Shown: positions 23,196 through 34,165 of the stretch, one piece after another
How positions within the stretch are numbered: position 1 is the first letter of the stretch
Layout: each line of letters starts with the position of its first letter
Assembly (NCBI RefSeq): GCF_947623445.1
Contig: NC_135244.1
Location: 22,878,860-22,942,859 of the forward strand
Direction of reading: 5' to 3'
DNA length: 64,000 nucleotides
Source of the DNA: Clavelina lepadiformis
Taxonomy: Eukaryota; Chordata; Ascidiacea; Aplousobranchia; Clavelinidae
The notes under the pieces: generated by a model
The model's input: only the letters and a program-made list of their open reading frames with translations
The model's database searches: none
Told to the model about the DNA's origin: nothing
Position numbers and translations under genes: made by a program

Positions 23196-25886
23196 TTAGG
23201 TAGGAAAGGATCGATTCTTTTAAATAATTCTTCCTCTCCTGCCTCATTTCGTCTTGTGCTTCTTTCATGCTCTTAACAGTATGGTCAGTGTAAAAAAGTT
23301 AGTTTAATAAGTCAAATATTTTATACATACATTCATCAATTTCTCTATCTCCGCCTCCTTTTGTTTAAGTGCTTGTTTCATTTCTTCTAGTTGTTGAAGC
23401 TGTTCCTTTATTACTTCACGCCCTGAAATAATCAGTGAGAATTCAAGAAATTAACTCTGCAATACAGCAACATAAAATTAGGTAGCACGAAGCAAACAGT
23501 AATAACACAATAAAAGACGAGGCCTATTTCACCCACCATCTTCATGTTCTTTGTGCAAAGTTTCGTATTTTCGCACTTTCAACAAACTGTCAGCTCTACT
23601 CTTTTCCAAATCTTTAATGTCTGCAAGTCGATAAAATATACTGATGTTTCAAGTAATGGTCATAATTGAAATTGTTTTACTTGTTTGTATGCTGCACTGT
23701 TTCCGATTACAAAATTGAAATTGTAGCTGCTGAAGCATTCACTAACCGTTAAACTGTGATTAACTTTAAAAAGGAATGCCTGCACGAGTGAGACCAAACA
23801 AACTACGCAGCAAAAGTTAAAAGTTTAAAGTGAAGATGAGATTTCAATCTTGAGATCTAGTTAAAAACAATTTTGTTTGCTCTATAACGCTAGTTTCCCA
23901 AATACCAGAAAGTTATCTGTTCCGTTACTCATTAGTCATTACAAAACAGAATTCCAGAAAAGAAAGTATTCCAACATTAACTACATTAAGAACATGGACC
24001 ATAGCTAAAAAAGCTTTACATGTAAAAAGACATGGAAATGAGATATATTTGCCATTAAAAACCGGTCCAGTAACGAATGACGGCAACGCCATGGTGCAGG
24101 CTTATTATTCTCAAAATGCGAAAAACACTGCATGGTGTGATATACGTTACTGTTAAAATAAAAATTTTGTCATTGTAAAACTTGTTTTGCTAATGGTAAC
24201 ATCATTTTCTTCCTTGTACCATGAAGAATCAAATTCAATAACAAAAAACTTGCTGTATGGGTAACGTAGATTTACATCTTCATTTTATAGATTAAGATTT
24301 TGGAAATGACATCAGTGAGCAAATTTAAATAATAACCTGCATCCTTTTGCTTTACCAGTTCCTGGGTTTCTTGAAGCTTGCTTTCGAGATTCGCAATTAT
24401 TTGGTTTAGGTTTTTCACCTTCTCCGCATGTTCTTTGAAAGTAGTCTAGTGTATCAAAAAAACTGGTTTAAAACCTAAAATTTCAGGAGTATAAAGTGTA
24501 ACTGAAGACAATTAAGCCAAATTAACCGAAAATACATTAGGTAGCAAAGAGTACAGCCATAAAGAAGATGACATGCAAAAAAAAAATTTTCTGGGAAGGA
24601 CAAAAATAGGACGGTGATTTAAATATTCTGATTTCATCGATCGATAAGCCAACTCACTTGCAATTTTTCATCCAGCTCGTCTTCCTCAAGAGCAAGTTTG
24701 GTCGAGTTCTGTAAAACATCTTGTCGACATTGCAATCTTGCCCTTAAACATAAAGAAATATGTTGATCCTATGTTAAACAAAATGGTAATCGCTTGGGTT
24801 GACGATAAATATAAACCGATGTAGTACTTACACCTTCCTTTCAATATTCACCACTTGATGATTCATCTGCTGTAACAGTTCACGCAGATTCGTCTCAGTT
24901 ATATAAACCTTTGCTTTTTCTTCTTTTAAAGAATTTTGCAAGTGATCGATGACACCAACCAATTTGTTCTTCATAAAAATAAAAATATTTTTAGGTCTCA
25001 GCAAAATAAATATTTAATTGCAAAGAGTTGCATGGACATCATATAGAAGATATGAAAGGTGTCGCCATTTTTTTTAAATTTCTCACCTCCCTTTTTTTTC
25101 CAGGAAGCATAATCATGCTGTTTATCACTGGTGTCTTCTTCCTGATTAGAATCATCAGCAGATTCTACTACAAGAACAAGTAAACACAACAACTGCAGTG
25201 CAGACTTTCACATAACTACATCTGAAACTATAGCAGGAACGTCACAAAAAATGTATTTAGCTCCTATCACTTGATCAAGGCTAAAAAACAGTTATTCACC
25301 TTCAATTACAGTAACTTTGTTACAATAACTTTTATTAAGTGTTTTGTGCTCTAAATAAATCATCCACTAATACACTCATTCAAGCTATTGAAAATAGTTG
25401 TAGCTTATCCTTCTATTAAAATAACAAAAATTACGTAAAAAATAACACACAAACTTTACCTCAACTGCAATAGCAGTGAATTTCATTACACTGAAATTTT
25501 CGTCAAAAACTGACGAACATTTATTCACGTTAACAATCATGCACGCTCTCCCATACCCCATCAAGAAGCTTTGAAATAACCAAGTCAAGCGTGAGTTACG
25601 GTACGGCATAACACGAACATTGTCTGCAAATTATTTACAGAAATGGAAACCATGTTTTTGTCAGTCATATTGCAATTCAAAACATTGTACATATAAATGA
25701 GGAGATAAGACTAAGTTTTAAAAAGATGCTCATGTACCTGGGTGTTGCTGATTGTGACGCAGTGTCTCGATGCATTTTCCGAGTGTTAACAAGGACGTGT
25801 TAATTTTTCCAGCCTCCTTCAACCTCTCAACATAACCGTCGGTCTTTGCCCACCGTTCAGAGCCGGCAAAGTCACAAAATGACAAA
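22996..25886 (-). CDS. KIF20-like kinesin, end of motor domain plus coiled-coil stalk (5' part missing)
   Basis: Predicted exons on the minus strand: 25738-25886, 25460-25623, 25087-25164, 24832-24968, 24658-24742, 24337-24445, 23537-23620, 23331-23422, one near 23186-23270, and 22996-23104. The first holds the switch II signature SFCDFAGSERWAKT and INTSLLTLGKCIETLRHNQQ. The second has PYRNSRLTWLFQSF, then ACMIVNVNKC and MKFTAIAVE, the end of the motor. The rest are Glu/Lys/Gln-rich coiled-coil exons (VIDHLQNSLKEEKAKVY, LEEDELDEKLQ, QQLEEMKQALKQKEAEIEKL). The resemblance is to KIF20A/KIF20B, plus-end motors of mitosis and cytokinesis. The P-loop exons should lie beyond 25886 but that region is full of transposons and none was found, so the gene may be truncated. 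In exon 25087-25164 two frames are open; phases of its neighbours favour the one ending in PGKKRE over the acidic one. Confidence 0.8.
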
Positions 25887-25889
25887 CTA

Positions 25890-26160
25890 AAAGAAGTTAT
25901 CGAACAGTTACGTTTTTCCTGCATTTTACCTGTTGCTGGATTGCTGGACAATAATGAGATACTTACTGTGTAACTCTGGCTTGCTCAGGGTTGTCTGTTT
26001 CATTTATGCCGACTGTCTTTATGGAAAAGATGCAATGGCTAAAGAAATGCATTGGATTAAGTTGCCATATAGTTTCTTAATTATCTTAAATTTAGTTGAA
26101 TATTTTCTTATACTACATTTCGCAAAAAATATAATCTTTTCAAAAATTGTTTCTATGTTC
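25890..26160. other. No recognised kinesin 5' exons
   Basis: The expected upstream motor exons (P-loop, switch I) are not seen here in any minus-strand frame. Confidence 0.5.
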
Positions 26161-26166
26161 ATGAAA

Positions 26167-26575
26167 TACAGTAGAATTCGTCTTATTCGACACCTTTGGG
26201 AGATTAACCCTAGAATGCATGACAGAGGTCAGAATGACCCAAACGCTGCTGCTCATGATTGCTTGACACATATTGGCAACTCCTGGATTTGCTTGACTTT
26301 ACTTGGTGAGAAAATAGTCTCTGTAAAATTTTACCTGATAAGAAAAATGCATTTTCCTTAAATATCCCGGGAGTGCGTAACAGGGGTCATTTCGACCCCG
26401 CAGGAAAGTGACATAGAAAATATATTGTTTATGGCTGTGAAGTGCTGCTGCAATTTACGGAGTTATAATATTCGCATTTTAGCAGGTTTGATGAAAAATA
26501 ATAGTAAAATAGTAAACACAATAATATCGCAAGTTTTTTGCATTCTAGGGTTAAGACAAAGTGTCGAATCAGTGA
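26167..26575. mobile_element. Pogo/Tigger-like MITE remnant hosting the piggyBac MITE
   Basis: The left edge ACAGTAGAATTCGTCTTATT followed by CGACACC looks like the end of pogo/Tigger-type Tc1-mariner elements. On the right of the nested insertion the inverse GTGTCGAATCAG is present. The nested piggyBac MITE occupies most of the interior. The right end is too diverged to set the boundary exactly. Confidence 0.45.
26208..26550. mobile_element. piggyBac MITE with TTAA target duplication
   Basis: The 343-bp element begins CCCTAGAATGCAT and ends with the inverse GCATTCTAGGG. It is flanked on both sides by TTAA (26204-26207 and 26551-26554), the obligatory piggyBac target site. Subterminal inverted words GGTCAGAATGACC and GGGGTCATTTCGACCCC are also typical of piggyBac-type short elements. 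There is no transposase, so movement would need an enzyme supplied from elsewhere. Confidence 0.88.
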
Positions 26576-26684
26576 AACTATACCAAATTATGGAAACACA
26601 TGATAATACACGTTCGTACATTTAAAACAAGTTCATGCATCCCTTGTACAGTATGAAAACATGTTCATTCACGCAATTAATATA

Positions 26685-26729
26685 ACAATATAATAACAAT
26701 GTAATATAATATAATAATAATAATAATAA
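26685..26729. repeat. AAT microsatellite
   Basis: A run of TAATAATAATAATAA with neighbouring AATATAAT words sits just left of the P-like transposon end. Confidence 0.9.
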
Positions 26730-26866
26730 CAATGCTAATTTGCGTAAAAAATAAAAATAAAATGCGTAGCGGTTGATTTGTGTCGCCGGCCAATTTGTTG
26801 CCGGTTAGTTGACCACGACCAATTGTCGCCGGTGAATTTGTTCACGGTCAATTGACGTGATCTCAG
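26730..26866. repeat. Left terminal repeat of the P-like transposon
   Basis: This block contains a series of short related words (TTGTCGCCGG, GTTGACCACGACC, GTTCACGGTCAATTGAC). It recurs as a direct copy at 28647-28784 and as a diverged inverted copy at about 28518-28640. The inverted pair encloses the transposase-like frames, as expected for terminal inverted repeats built of subrepeats. Confidence 0.75.
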
Positions 26867-26874
26867 ACTAGTAC

Positions 26875-28317
26875 TTGTCATCAGAGCTCAGTATCAGACG
26901 CATGTATATATCGTTTTTGGAAAAGTACTTTCCAGATGAATACCTTCAGGTTCAAGCTGGGACAGAACCAGAATCTGTACAATGCCCTGTTAGACACAGG
27001 GCATACTTTAACTATTTTAAAGATATTTTTAACTACGGATTTGGAAGGCCACGATCTGATGTTGCGCGATACAAACTGAAAAACATCCAGCAACGCCAAG
27101 AAAATTCCAATCAGTTTTGACTCCACAAACTCAATGCTAAGTGTTTTTATGACAAGCTGAAAAGCTGACTCTGCTTCGGCGGAAGACGATCCAGAAACGG
27201 AGACACTAGCTATCGACTTTCAACAAAACATAACTTTTCCTCAGCTTCCTGTCGGAGAAATTTTTTACATGCCGCAAATTTGGCTGCATAACTGTTGTGT
27301 GTACAGTGCAAAAACGAACACATCTACGATGTAAATGCGGCAAGAAACTGTTGCAAAGCGAGTAGTTTCGTGCCTTCATCATTATCTCCAAAACAAAGTT
27401 TTACCCGGAGTCAAAAAGGTAAACGTTTATTCTGACGGTTGCAGGGGCCAGAACCATAACCACACTACAGTTCAGGTTTTTCCTACACTGGTCAAAAACG
27501 GATATTTTGATGCTATTGATAATAATCTGCCAATTATGGGTCACAGTTTTCTGCCAAGTGACCGGCATTTTGCTACGACTTAGAAAATGAAGCGGCAGAG
27601 AGAGAAGATGGAATGGTATGATGGATGGATCAACATGGTTGAAGAACAGTTTGAAGTGGTTCGAATTACCCAAGATTTGATAAAAGACAACATCGAAGCC
27701 GCAGAGTTGCTACTGACTCGGCACAACTTCATCTATGTTCTACCTGGTGTGTTTGTTGATGAGGCCCTTGAAAAGTTCTTTGGTCAAGCCAGACAACGCA
27801 GTGGAGGTAATTTCTATATTGACATTATAGATATCAAGGCAGCTGCAAAAACCTCCATGCACTTTTAAAATAAAAGTCAACTGCGTGCGAGTCTCATGAT
27901 GTGCCTTGCACCTCTAACATTTGCATTGATGATGATCAATTTGACATCACCATTGCTGACACTGAAGACCTAGTGCAATCTAATATCTTGCGTATCGAAA
28001 CTCAAAATGACGACGACCATCGGATCAATTCGGAGTTTCTCACAAACTTAAATATAGGTGGACTAACTGTACCTCTACTCTCAACAGTACATTTCATACA
28101 TTCAGCTTATAAACTGTTTGGTAAGTGCAACTTGCATTGCTGCCGAACTCATCTCAGCCATGCTTTGCGTCGTATCGATAGTTCAATGATTGTAATTCAA
28201 GGAGCATGTCTTACTTTATCAAACATTCTGTTGAAAGCATTTGTGCTTGACAACAGTGACAAAGAAAGACAGCTCGGCTGTTTGAAAAGAAAAGAAAAAC
28301 TCTCTACTAAAAACTGA
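26875..28317 (+). pseudogene. P-element/THAP9-like transposase, broken
   Basis: Several frames in order resemble a transposase. The first, 26875-27120, ends in YFNYFKDIFNYGFGRPRSDV. At 27335-27580 comes KKVNVYSDGCRGQNHNHTTV followed by PIMGHSFLPSDRHFA, a motif layout frequent in invertebrate DDE transposons. At 27587-27868 comes GVFVDEALEKFFGQARQRSG, the C-terminal box of P-element/THAP9 proteins. At 27901-28317 comes FLTNLNIGGLTVPLLSTVHF and a Cys/His-rich end finishing LKRKEKLSTKN. Stops at 27118-27120, 27332-27334, 27581-27583 and 27866-27868 and an internal deletion near 27985 (seen by comparison with 36505-36600) show it is inactive. The first two frames might belong to a different transposon family captured inside the same ends. 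Confidence 0.7.
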
Positions 28318-28517
28318 ACAAGTATCTTTAGTATGCCACAAGTAGTTTGGTTACTCATTTCTACAAATTTCATTGCGATGTGTCCCTTGAAATAACACTG
28401 TTCTAGCAATTTTTACTTAAACATGTTTAATATATATTGTAGAAACATTAACTTTCAATTATCTTATTTCAAGAATAACTAAATTGTTCGTCTTAGACGT
28501 GTTTCTGTTGAACTATA

Positions 28518-28640
28518 CAGGCTAAACGGTTCCACGACAATTAACCGTGGGAAATAGACCGCGAACAAACTCACCGGGGACAACTGACCATGACGTAAAT
28601 TTACCTAGAACCAACTGACCTTGAATCATATAATTTGAAT
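28518..28640. repeat. Right inverted end of the P-like transposon
   Basis: The words GACAATTAACCGTGGG, CGCGAACAAACTCACCGG and GACAACTGACCATGAC are an imperfect reverse complement of the left-end block at 26730-26866. Confidence 0.65.
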
Positions 28641-28646
28641 AAACAA

Positions 28647-28784
28647 CAATGCTAATTTGCGTAAAAAATAAAAATAAAATGCGTAGCGGTTGATTTGTGT
28701 CGTCGGCCAATTTGTTGCCGGTTAGTTGACCATGACAAATTGTCGCCGGTGAATTTGTTCACGGTCAATTGACGTGATCCCAGG
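28647..28784. repeat. Extra direct copy of the P-like left end
   Basis: The sequence from CAATGCTAATTTGCG through GTCAATTGACGTGAT is nearly identical to 26730-26866. It sits immediately outside the right end, as if a second element or a solo end were inserted next to the first. Confidence 0.85.
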
Positions 28785-28889
28785 CTAAACTGTCCATGTA
28801 TAAGATTTTAATTCAGTTACAGGGAACATACTGTGTGTTTCAGTTGTTTAAGTGAGAAAATATGCAGTATTTTGAGTGATTTTACGCTA

Positions 28890-29825
28890 TTTTTATGTGA
28901 GATGACCTTGTAGAAGGTTAAAAGTAGGAAGAAGCAATTCCTCACCCTTCAAAACACCCCAAAAGACACCAGAATGAAGGTTTACTATGTATTTAACACA
29001 AATTATGATGGGACCAAAGTTCCAGATACCGAGCATAGAGAATACCAGTCCTTCTATTTAAGGTTTCTATGAATAGAATAATCCATCCTTATAACTACCT
29101 CTGTTTTCCAGTGATGTTGAAAAGCTTAATGCTTGACAAAAAGCATCTTGATAATGCCACCAGGGAAACACAAATAAACCTGTTCCTATTGGCTTAGATG
29201 ACAAGGAGTGCTACAACTGGGCTGTGCAAAAAAAGACAATAAGCAAAAAACAAAAGGCAATCGTCTTCATTGGTATGCACACTTAAACGTTTTCAAATTT
29301 CAACCAAGATGATATACACTTCACCAGATAGTTACACAAAATGTCTGTTCGCCAATTAACAACTCAACACTCCAACACTCACCTTTCCACAAGGTAGTCT
29401 ACAAAGTTACTTAAACCTGCCAAAGGCGACCCAGGTACAATCCAACCTTTCAAAAGCGTTAATAAATATCTTTCCAACCGGATTCCAATCGTGCCGACCA
29501 GCAACCAATAATGGAGGAAAGTTGTGAAACATATTCAATTTAATATCGCCAACATGGCAGCAAACCAGTATACTGTGACGTGGATTTAAAACTATGTAAA
29601 ACCTTCCAGTCAATAGCGATTGCAATATCTGTAATCGATATTTGCAATATATTGCATACAAGAGATATGGAATTTAAAATCATGATCTATTCTATATGAT
29701 TGATTTGTGGAAAATACCCATGCTGTCTCATTCCGGGATTAAGGCAAGGCTTCTGATAAACTCGTGTGCATCAATGTTTGATGACAACATGAAAGTGATG
29801 AAATTCTCTGCTATTGCATACGAGG
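28890..29825. repeat. Segment duplicated at 37080-37960
   Basis: Long near-identical stretches (for example AATGCTTGACAA, GATGACAAGGAGTGCTACAA and the block around 29400-29660) recur in the same order at 37080-37960. Together with the P-element and kinesin parts on either side, the duplicated unit spans roughly 27.96-30.1 kb against 36.5-38.2 kb. Within it, 29340-29660 is also related to a third, more diverged copy at 39560-39900. Confidence 0.85.
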
Positions 29826-30790
29826 TATAAAATGAGAATCAATGTGCGTGCATGATTGTTAACGTAAATAAATGTACGTCAGTTTTTGACGAAAATTTCA
29901 GTGTCATGAAGTTCACTGCTATTGCAGTTGAGGTAAAGTTAGTGTGTTAGTTTATACGTAATTTATCTCATTTTAATAGATGGATAAGCTACAACTATTT
30001 TCAATACCTTGAATGAGTGTAGTAGTGGACGATTTATTTAGAGCACAAAACACTTAATAAAAGTTATTGTAACAAAGTTATGAATGAATATGAAAATATC
30101 TGTAACTTTATGCAGAACCAGTTGGTTGGTGTCATCGATCACTTGAATAATGCTTTAAAAGAAGAAAAGGCAAAGGTTTATCTAACTCAGAGAAATCTGC
30201 GTGATGAAGTGTTACAGCAGATGAATAAAAAGTGGTGAATATTGAAAGGAAGGTGTAAGTACTACATCGGTTTATATTTATCGTCAACCCAAGCGATTAC
30301 CATTTTGTTTAACATAGTGTCAACATATTTCTTTATGTTTAAGGGCAAGATTGGAATGTCGAGAAGACGTTTTACAGGAATTGTACTCGACCAAAATTCC
30401 TCTTGAGGAAGACGAGCTGGATGAAAAATTGCAAGTGAGTTGGCTTATCGATCGATGAAATCAGATTATTTAAATCGCCGTCCTATTTTTGTCCTTCCCA
30501 GAAAAACTTGTTTTTTGCATGTCATCTTCTTTATGGCTGTACTCTTTGCTACCTAATGCATTTTCGATTAATTTGGCTTAATTGTCTTCAGTTACACTTT
30601 ATACTCCTGAAATTTTAGGTTTTAAACCAGTGTTTTTTAGTTGGTTTAGTTTAAACCAGTTGATACACTAGACTACTTTCAAAGAACATGCGGAGAAGGT
30701 GCAAAACCTAAACCAAATAATTGTGAATCTCGAAAGCAAGTTTCAAGAAACCGAGGAACTGGTAAAGAAAAAGGCTACAATACGCAATGC
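29777..30790 (+). pseudogene. Inverted shards of the kinesin gene
   Basis: In the opposite orientation to the gene at 23-26 kb, four of its exons recur in order with flanking intron: 29845-29932 (ACMIVNVNKC, MKFTAIAVE and a GTAAAG donor), 30116-30253 (VIDHL, then EEKAKVY), 30344-30433 (EEDELDEKLQ) and 30672-30780 (EHAEKVQNLNQIIVNLESK). A related but different motor end (SMFDDNMKVMKFSAIAYE) precedes them at 29777-29825. Introns are retained, so this is a DNA-level segmental duplication and not a processed pseudogene. Frameshifts, for example in the second exon, and stops make it non-functional. Confidence 0.85.
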
Positions 30791-30814
30791 AGTGATTTAA
30801 TTGATTAAGTGATT

Positions 30815-31160
30815 TAATGAAATTCACGGCTATTGCAGTTGAGGCAAAGTTTGTGTGTTTTTTTGTTATTTTAATAGAAGGATAAGTCATAAATATTTTC
30901 AATAACTTGAATGAGTGTAGTAGTGGACGATTTATTTAGAGCACAAAACACTTTATAAAAGTTATTGTAACAAAGTTACTATAATTGAAGGTGAAGTCGC
31001 AAAGCCAAGCCATGATTTCATAAGGTTAGCCACAAAAACTGGCTAAGAATGCAACCAAAACAATTGGTAATTACAATAACTGTTTTTAGCCTTGATCAAG
31101 TGATAGGAGCTTAATTAAAAGTTATTGTAACAAAGTTACTGTAACAAAACGGCAGGTGCG
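30815..31160 (+). pseudogene. Further kinesin exon end and intron copy
   Basis: The sequence GGCTATTGCAGTTGAGG and the following intron (CTTGAATGAGTGTAGTAGTG, TTATTTAGAGCACAAAACAC) repeat the junction seen at 29920-30080 and, inverted, at 25310-25470. It is one more partial copy inside the mosaic. Confidence 0.75.
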
Positions 31161-31940
31161 GGCTCTTGAAAGGATGAACGCCTAGTGCTACCTTATATGC
31201 AAAAGAAAGGTCCAAATCCACGCTTTGAAACGTGTTATCGAAGGCAAATAAATTTGTTGTATGATTAACAGAATGGTACTAGAACTAGTACTTGTCATCA
31301 GAGCTGTTCAAAACTTACTTGTTCAAAATTACTTGTTCAAAACCTATATTTAGGTGATTATCAAACCATTGGTTACACCAGTCTTTCGACGATTTTTTTG
31401 CCACCTCCTTGTTTATCAACAAAACTAAATCGCACGCTAATTTTTAATGATCGTCTATAGTAAAGTCAGTGTTGGAAAATAACTTTCACCAGCTCTCAGC
31501 TTCATTTACAAATTTCTTTAATTTAGACTATGACTTTAACGAAAATCCGATTTCGAAAGCAACTCGAAAAACAAAGCCAACTACTTCGTGCAAAAATGTA
31601 GCTTCAGCTGAGGACGTTGAGAGAAAAGTTGGTTAACCTTAAACCCAAGCTCAAATTGCTTAACCTTTCAACACGAGACGAGTTGAGTTGTGGTTTCAAA
31701 CTTTAGCTTTGTTTTACTTCCTAGGCCAAACCGAGGGAAAAAGAACGAACGCTTAAAAACAACAAACAACAAACAACAAAAACCTGTTTCCTTTTATGCT
31801 TTTGTCTTAATTTACTTGTTGTGTTGCAGCTTAGCTAAGTTCTTGTTTATTAAAGCTGTTTAATTAAAGGATACAATTATTTGTAATTGTCTGTTCAGTT
31901 CATACGTTGCAAGATTTGTTCTATAAACCCCAGCGCATGG
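31160..31940. other. No recognised content
   Basis: Apart from a short TAGTACTTGTCATCAGAGCT string also present at 26870-26890 (edge of the P-like element), nothing is identifiable here. Confidence 0.45.
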
Positions 31941-32760
31941 TGGATAGATTCCAAGTGCAGATTAAAAAATATAGTAGTCCATTTCACAAAAGAACCCCAT
32001 GCTTAAAGAAAAAAGTATGAAGAATGCTTGTTGACTAATTTTAAATCCGCTGAAATTCGACTTTGTGATAACTCGGCGCACTACCATGAGTACGTTGAAG
32101 CCAAACGAGCATTAAGAAATTATAGAAGAGAACAAATTTATGCAACTATTTCAAAAAATAGAGAAAATTAGGAAAAGATCGGCTCACGTGAATTTTTTTG
32201 CGTATTTTTAACAAAAAACGATCGCAAACTTTTAGTGAAGATGTATATCACGAAAACACTTTACCCATCAGCATACCAAAAGAAATGCTGACGGCTACCA
32301 AATATTACTGCGCCAAACGCAAGTCGTCTATGAAGACAGATGTAAAAACATAACTTGTTCATATCGAGTAACCTGCAAATCTGCAACATGTTTGACAGGA
32401 AAATACCTTAAAAATGGATTGTGAGATAAGCAATGATGAAACCAAAAATGTTGTGCAGAATCTCGCAAAGGGTAAATCACCTGGGCCAGACGGAATAAGA
32501 GGAGAATTTCGCAAGGAAATAAATAAAGGCGCCATCACCCTGATCTATAAGAAATGCGATGATGCAGATTTAGATAATTAACGAGCAATTACTCTGTTAA
32601 ATCAAGATTACAATTTTACACAAAGACACTGGCTGATATAACAAGGGAAACCCTGAATGAAGTCATACACAAGCATTATTACGCCAGAAAAGACAAACAA
32701 CTCTAGTACTATTCCAACAACCAATCGTATAACAGGAAAGATATTAACAGGTTAGAAACA
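31940..32760 (+). mobile_element. Heavily decayed L1-like LINE fragment
   Basis: In shifting plus-strand frames I read NVVQNLAKGKSPGPDGIRGE, then KGAITLIYKKCDDADLDNYR and AITLLNQDYNF, the finger region of a LINE reverse transcriptase. Upstream, EYVEAKRALRNYRREQIYAT resembles the spacer before the polymerase. Multiple stops and a deletion between PGPDG and the AITLIYKK box show old decay. It is not the same copy type as the 18.8-kb LINE, since the words differ. Confidence 0.75.
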
Positions 32761-32799
32761 AACTTTAAAAATTACATCTGAAACAATTAAAAACAACCA

Positions 32800-33500
32800 G
32801 CAATGCAATGTAAGTTATGGCTAAATTTGTTGCAAATAATTCATAAAATTTGCCTTGCGTATGTTGCAATGTTAATAAATGTATAAATGTTTACTTGTTT
32901 TTTAAGGTTGGCTCAAAAGCTTGGACCCTTGAGCAATGAACCACCACATAAAAAGCAAAAGTTGCCTCAGTTTGTGTCATATTGACATGAAATTTCACTT
33001 TTAAAAGCTGATATTTCCTTGCTCAATCTGAACGTTTCTGGGATTGAGGATAAGTTGGACTCCTTAATGTCACTTTCTTTGTTACAAAAGAATGAAGAGC
33101 CACCAATATTTTTAGCAGCAGAAACGGAAGAAGAACTTCAAGAAATTATTGAGCAAGTAAGGGTAATGATTTGGGTTAATTTACTGTAATTTTTGTACGT
33201 AAAACTGGCAGCAACTTCCAGGAATGCAATATCAGTCAATTGAGACATTTTGCAATGTAAATAGGATGTCAAGGAAATTGCCACACGAGTAGAACATGCT
33301 GACGTGGTGGCAACGACAAGAAATTTTATAAAGCTCTTCATGAAAAAGAAGGTGGCAATGACATACTTCTGACAAGATTGGGCTATGGGAGGAAGAAATT
33401 GAAAAAGTCATTTGTAGAGATCAAGCTATATCAACTTCTTCTGAGTAAGTCCGAGTTAAAAGTTTTCATATGGTTACCCATATGAAGGGAAATGGTAACG
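32800..33500. other. Unrecognised, partly open plus-strand frame
   Basis: Around 32910-33165 a plus-strand frame reads GPLSNEPPHKKQKLPQF and later EEPPIFLAAETEEELQEIIE, acidic and helical, with a stop near 32985. I do not recognise it. It may be part of a transposon protein. Confidence 0.3.
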
Positions 33501-33615
33501 ACTTATAGTCAATTCAATAAATTTAACAAACAATTCAGTATTGTGTGAAACTAAATACTTTAGCCTTAAGACTATGAAAACCACTAAAGTTGCTAAATCT
33601 CGGTTGTGAAGTTAC

Positions 33616-34009
33616 CTTTATTAATTTCGAATTCGAACATCGTTCTATCTGGGCAAGAACTCATGTGCATTTGTAGTTCTGGCTTTAGAACAATGTGTCG
33701 TGCATTAAATGAACACACATCCTGCAATGTATATATTGTATGCATAAAACCAAATTAGTGGGTTAATAAAATACATGCTAATAAAGCATTTATTCACTTC
33801 TTAATTAAAAGTTTACAATTGATTTGTAAAACAGAAATGAAACATGTTAGAATAACCTTATCTGCACCAGGGTGGTTCTTCTTGCATTTCATGATGTGGC
33901 CAACATATCTCTTGGCAGAAATTCGATGCACCGGATCATATGGACATACAAACAGTTCATCACTATCTGACTTTCGCATAGACTGTTGATTCCCTGATAT
34001 ACTGGCCAT
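33616..34009 (-). pseudogene. Partial copy of the GTSF1-like gene, exons 1-2
   Basis: Exon 1 (33857-34009) encodes FVCPYDPVHRISAKRYVGH and KCKKNHPG, the first CHHC zinc finger. Exon 2 (33616-33721) encodes VCSFNARHIVLKPELQMHMS ending SCPD, the second CHHC finger. Both match the complete gene at 43.2-48.5 kb (exons 48369-48521 and 48127-48232) with the same borders and phases; all eight zinc ligands are kept. The later exons are absent; the similarity to the full gene stops at about 33505. Both exons are still open, so a truncated two-finger product is possible, but a partial segmental duplicate is the simpler view. Confidence 0.8.
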
Positions 34010-34165
34010 TGTTTAATTTGAACCAACTAAAAAACAAAAGAAACTGAAAACTGTACAACTAGTCTTCTTGTTACCAATGAAATTTTCAGATAAAACAAAA
34101 ATGAAAGGTAGACAATGATAAATTTAAAACTCTGGAACAGAAAAATCATTTTCAGCTGTGACATT

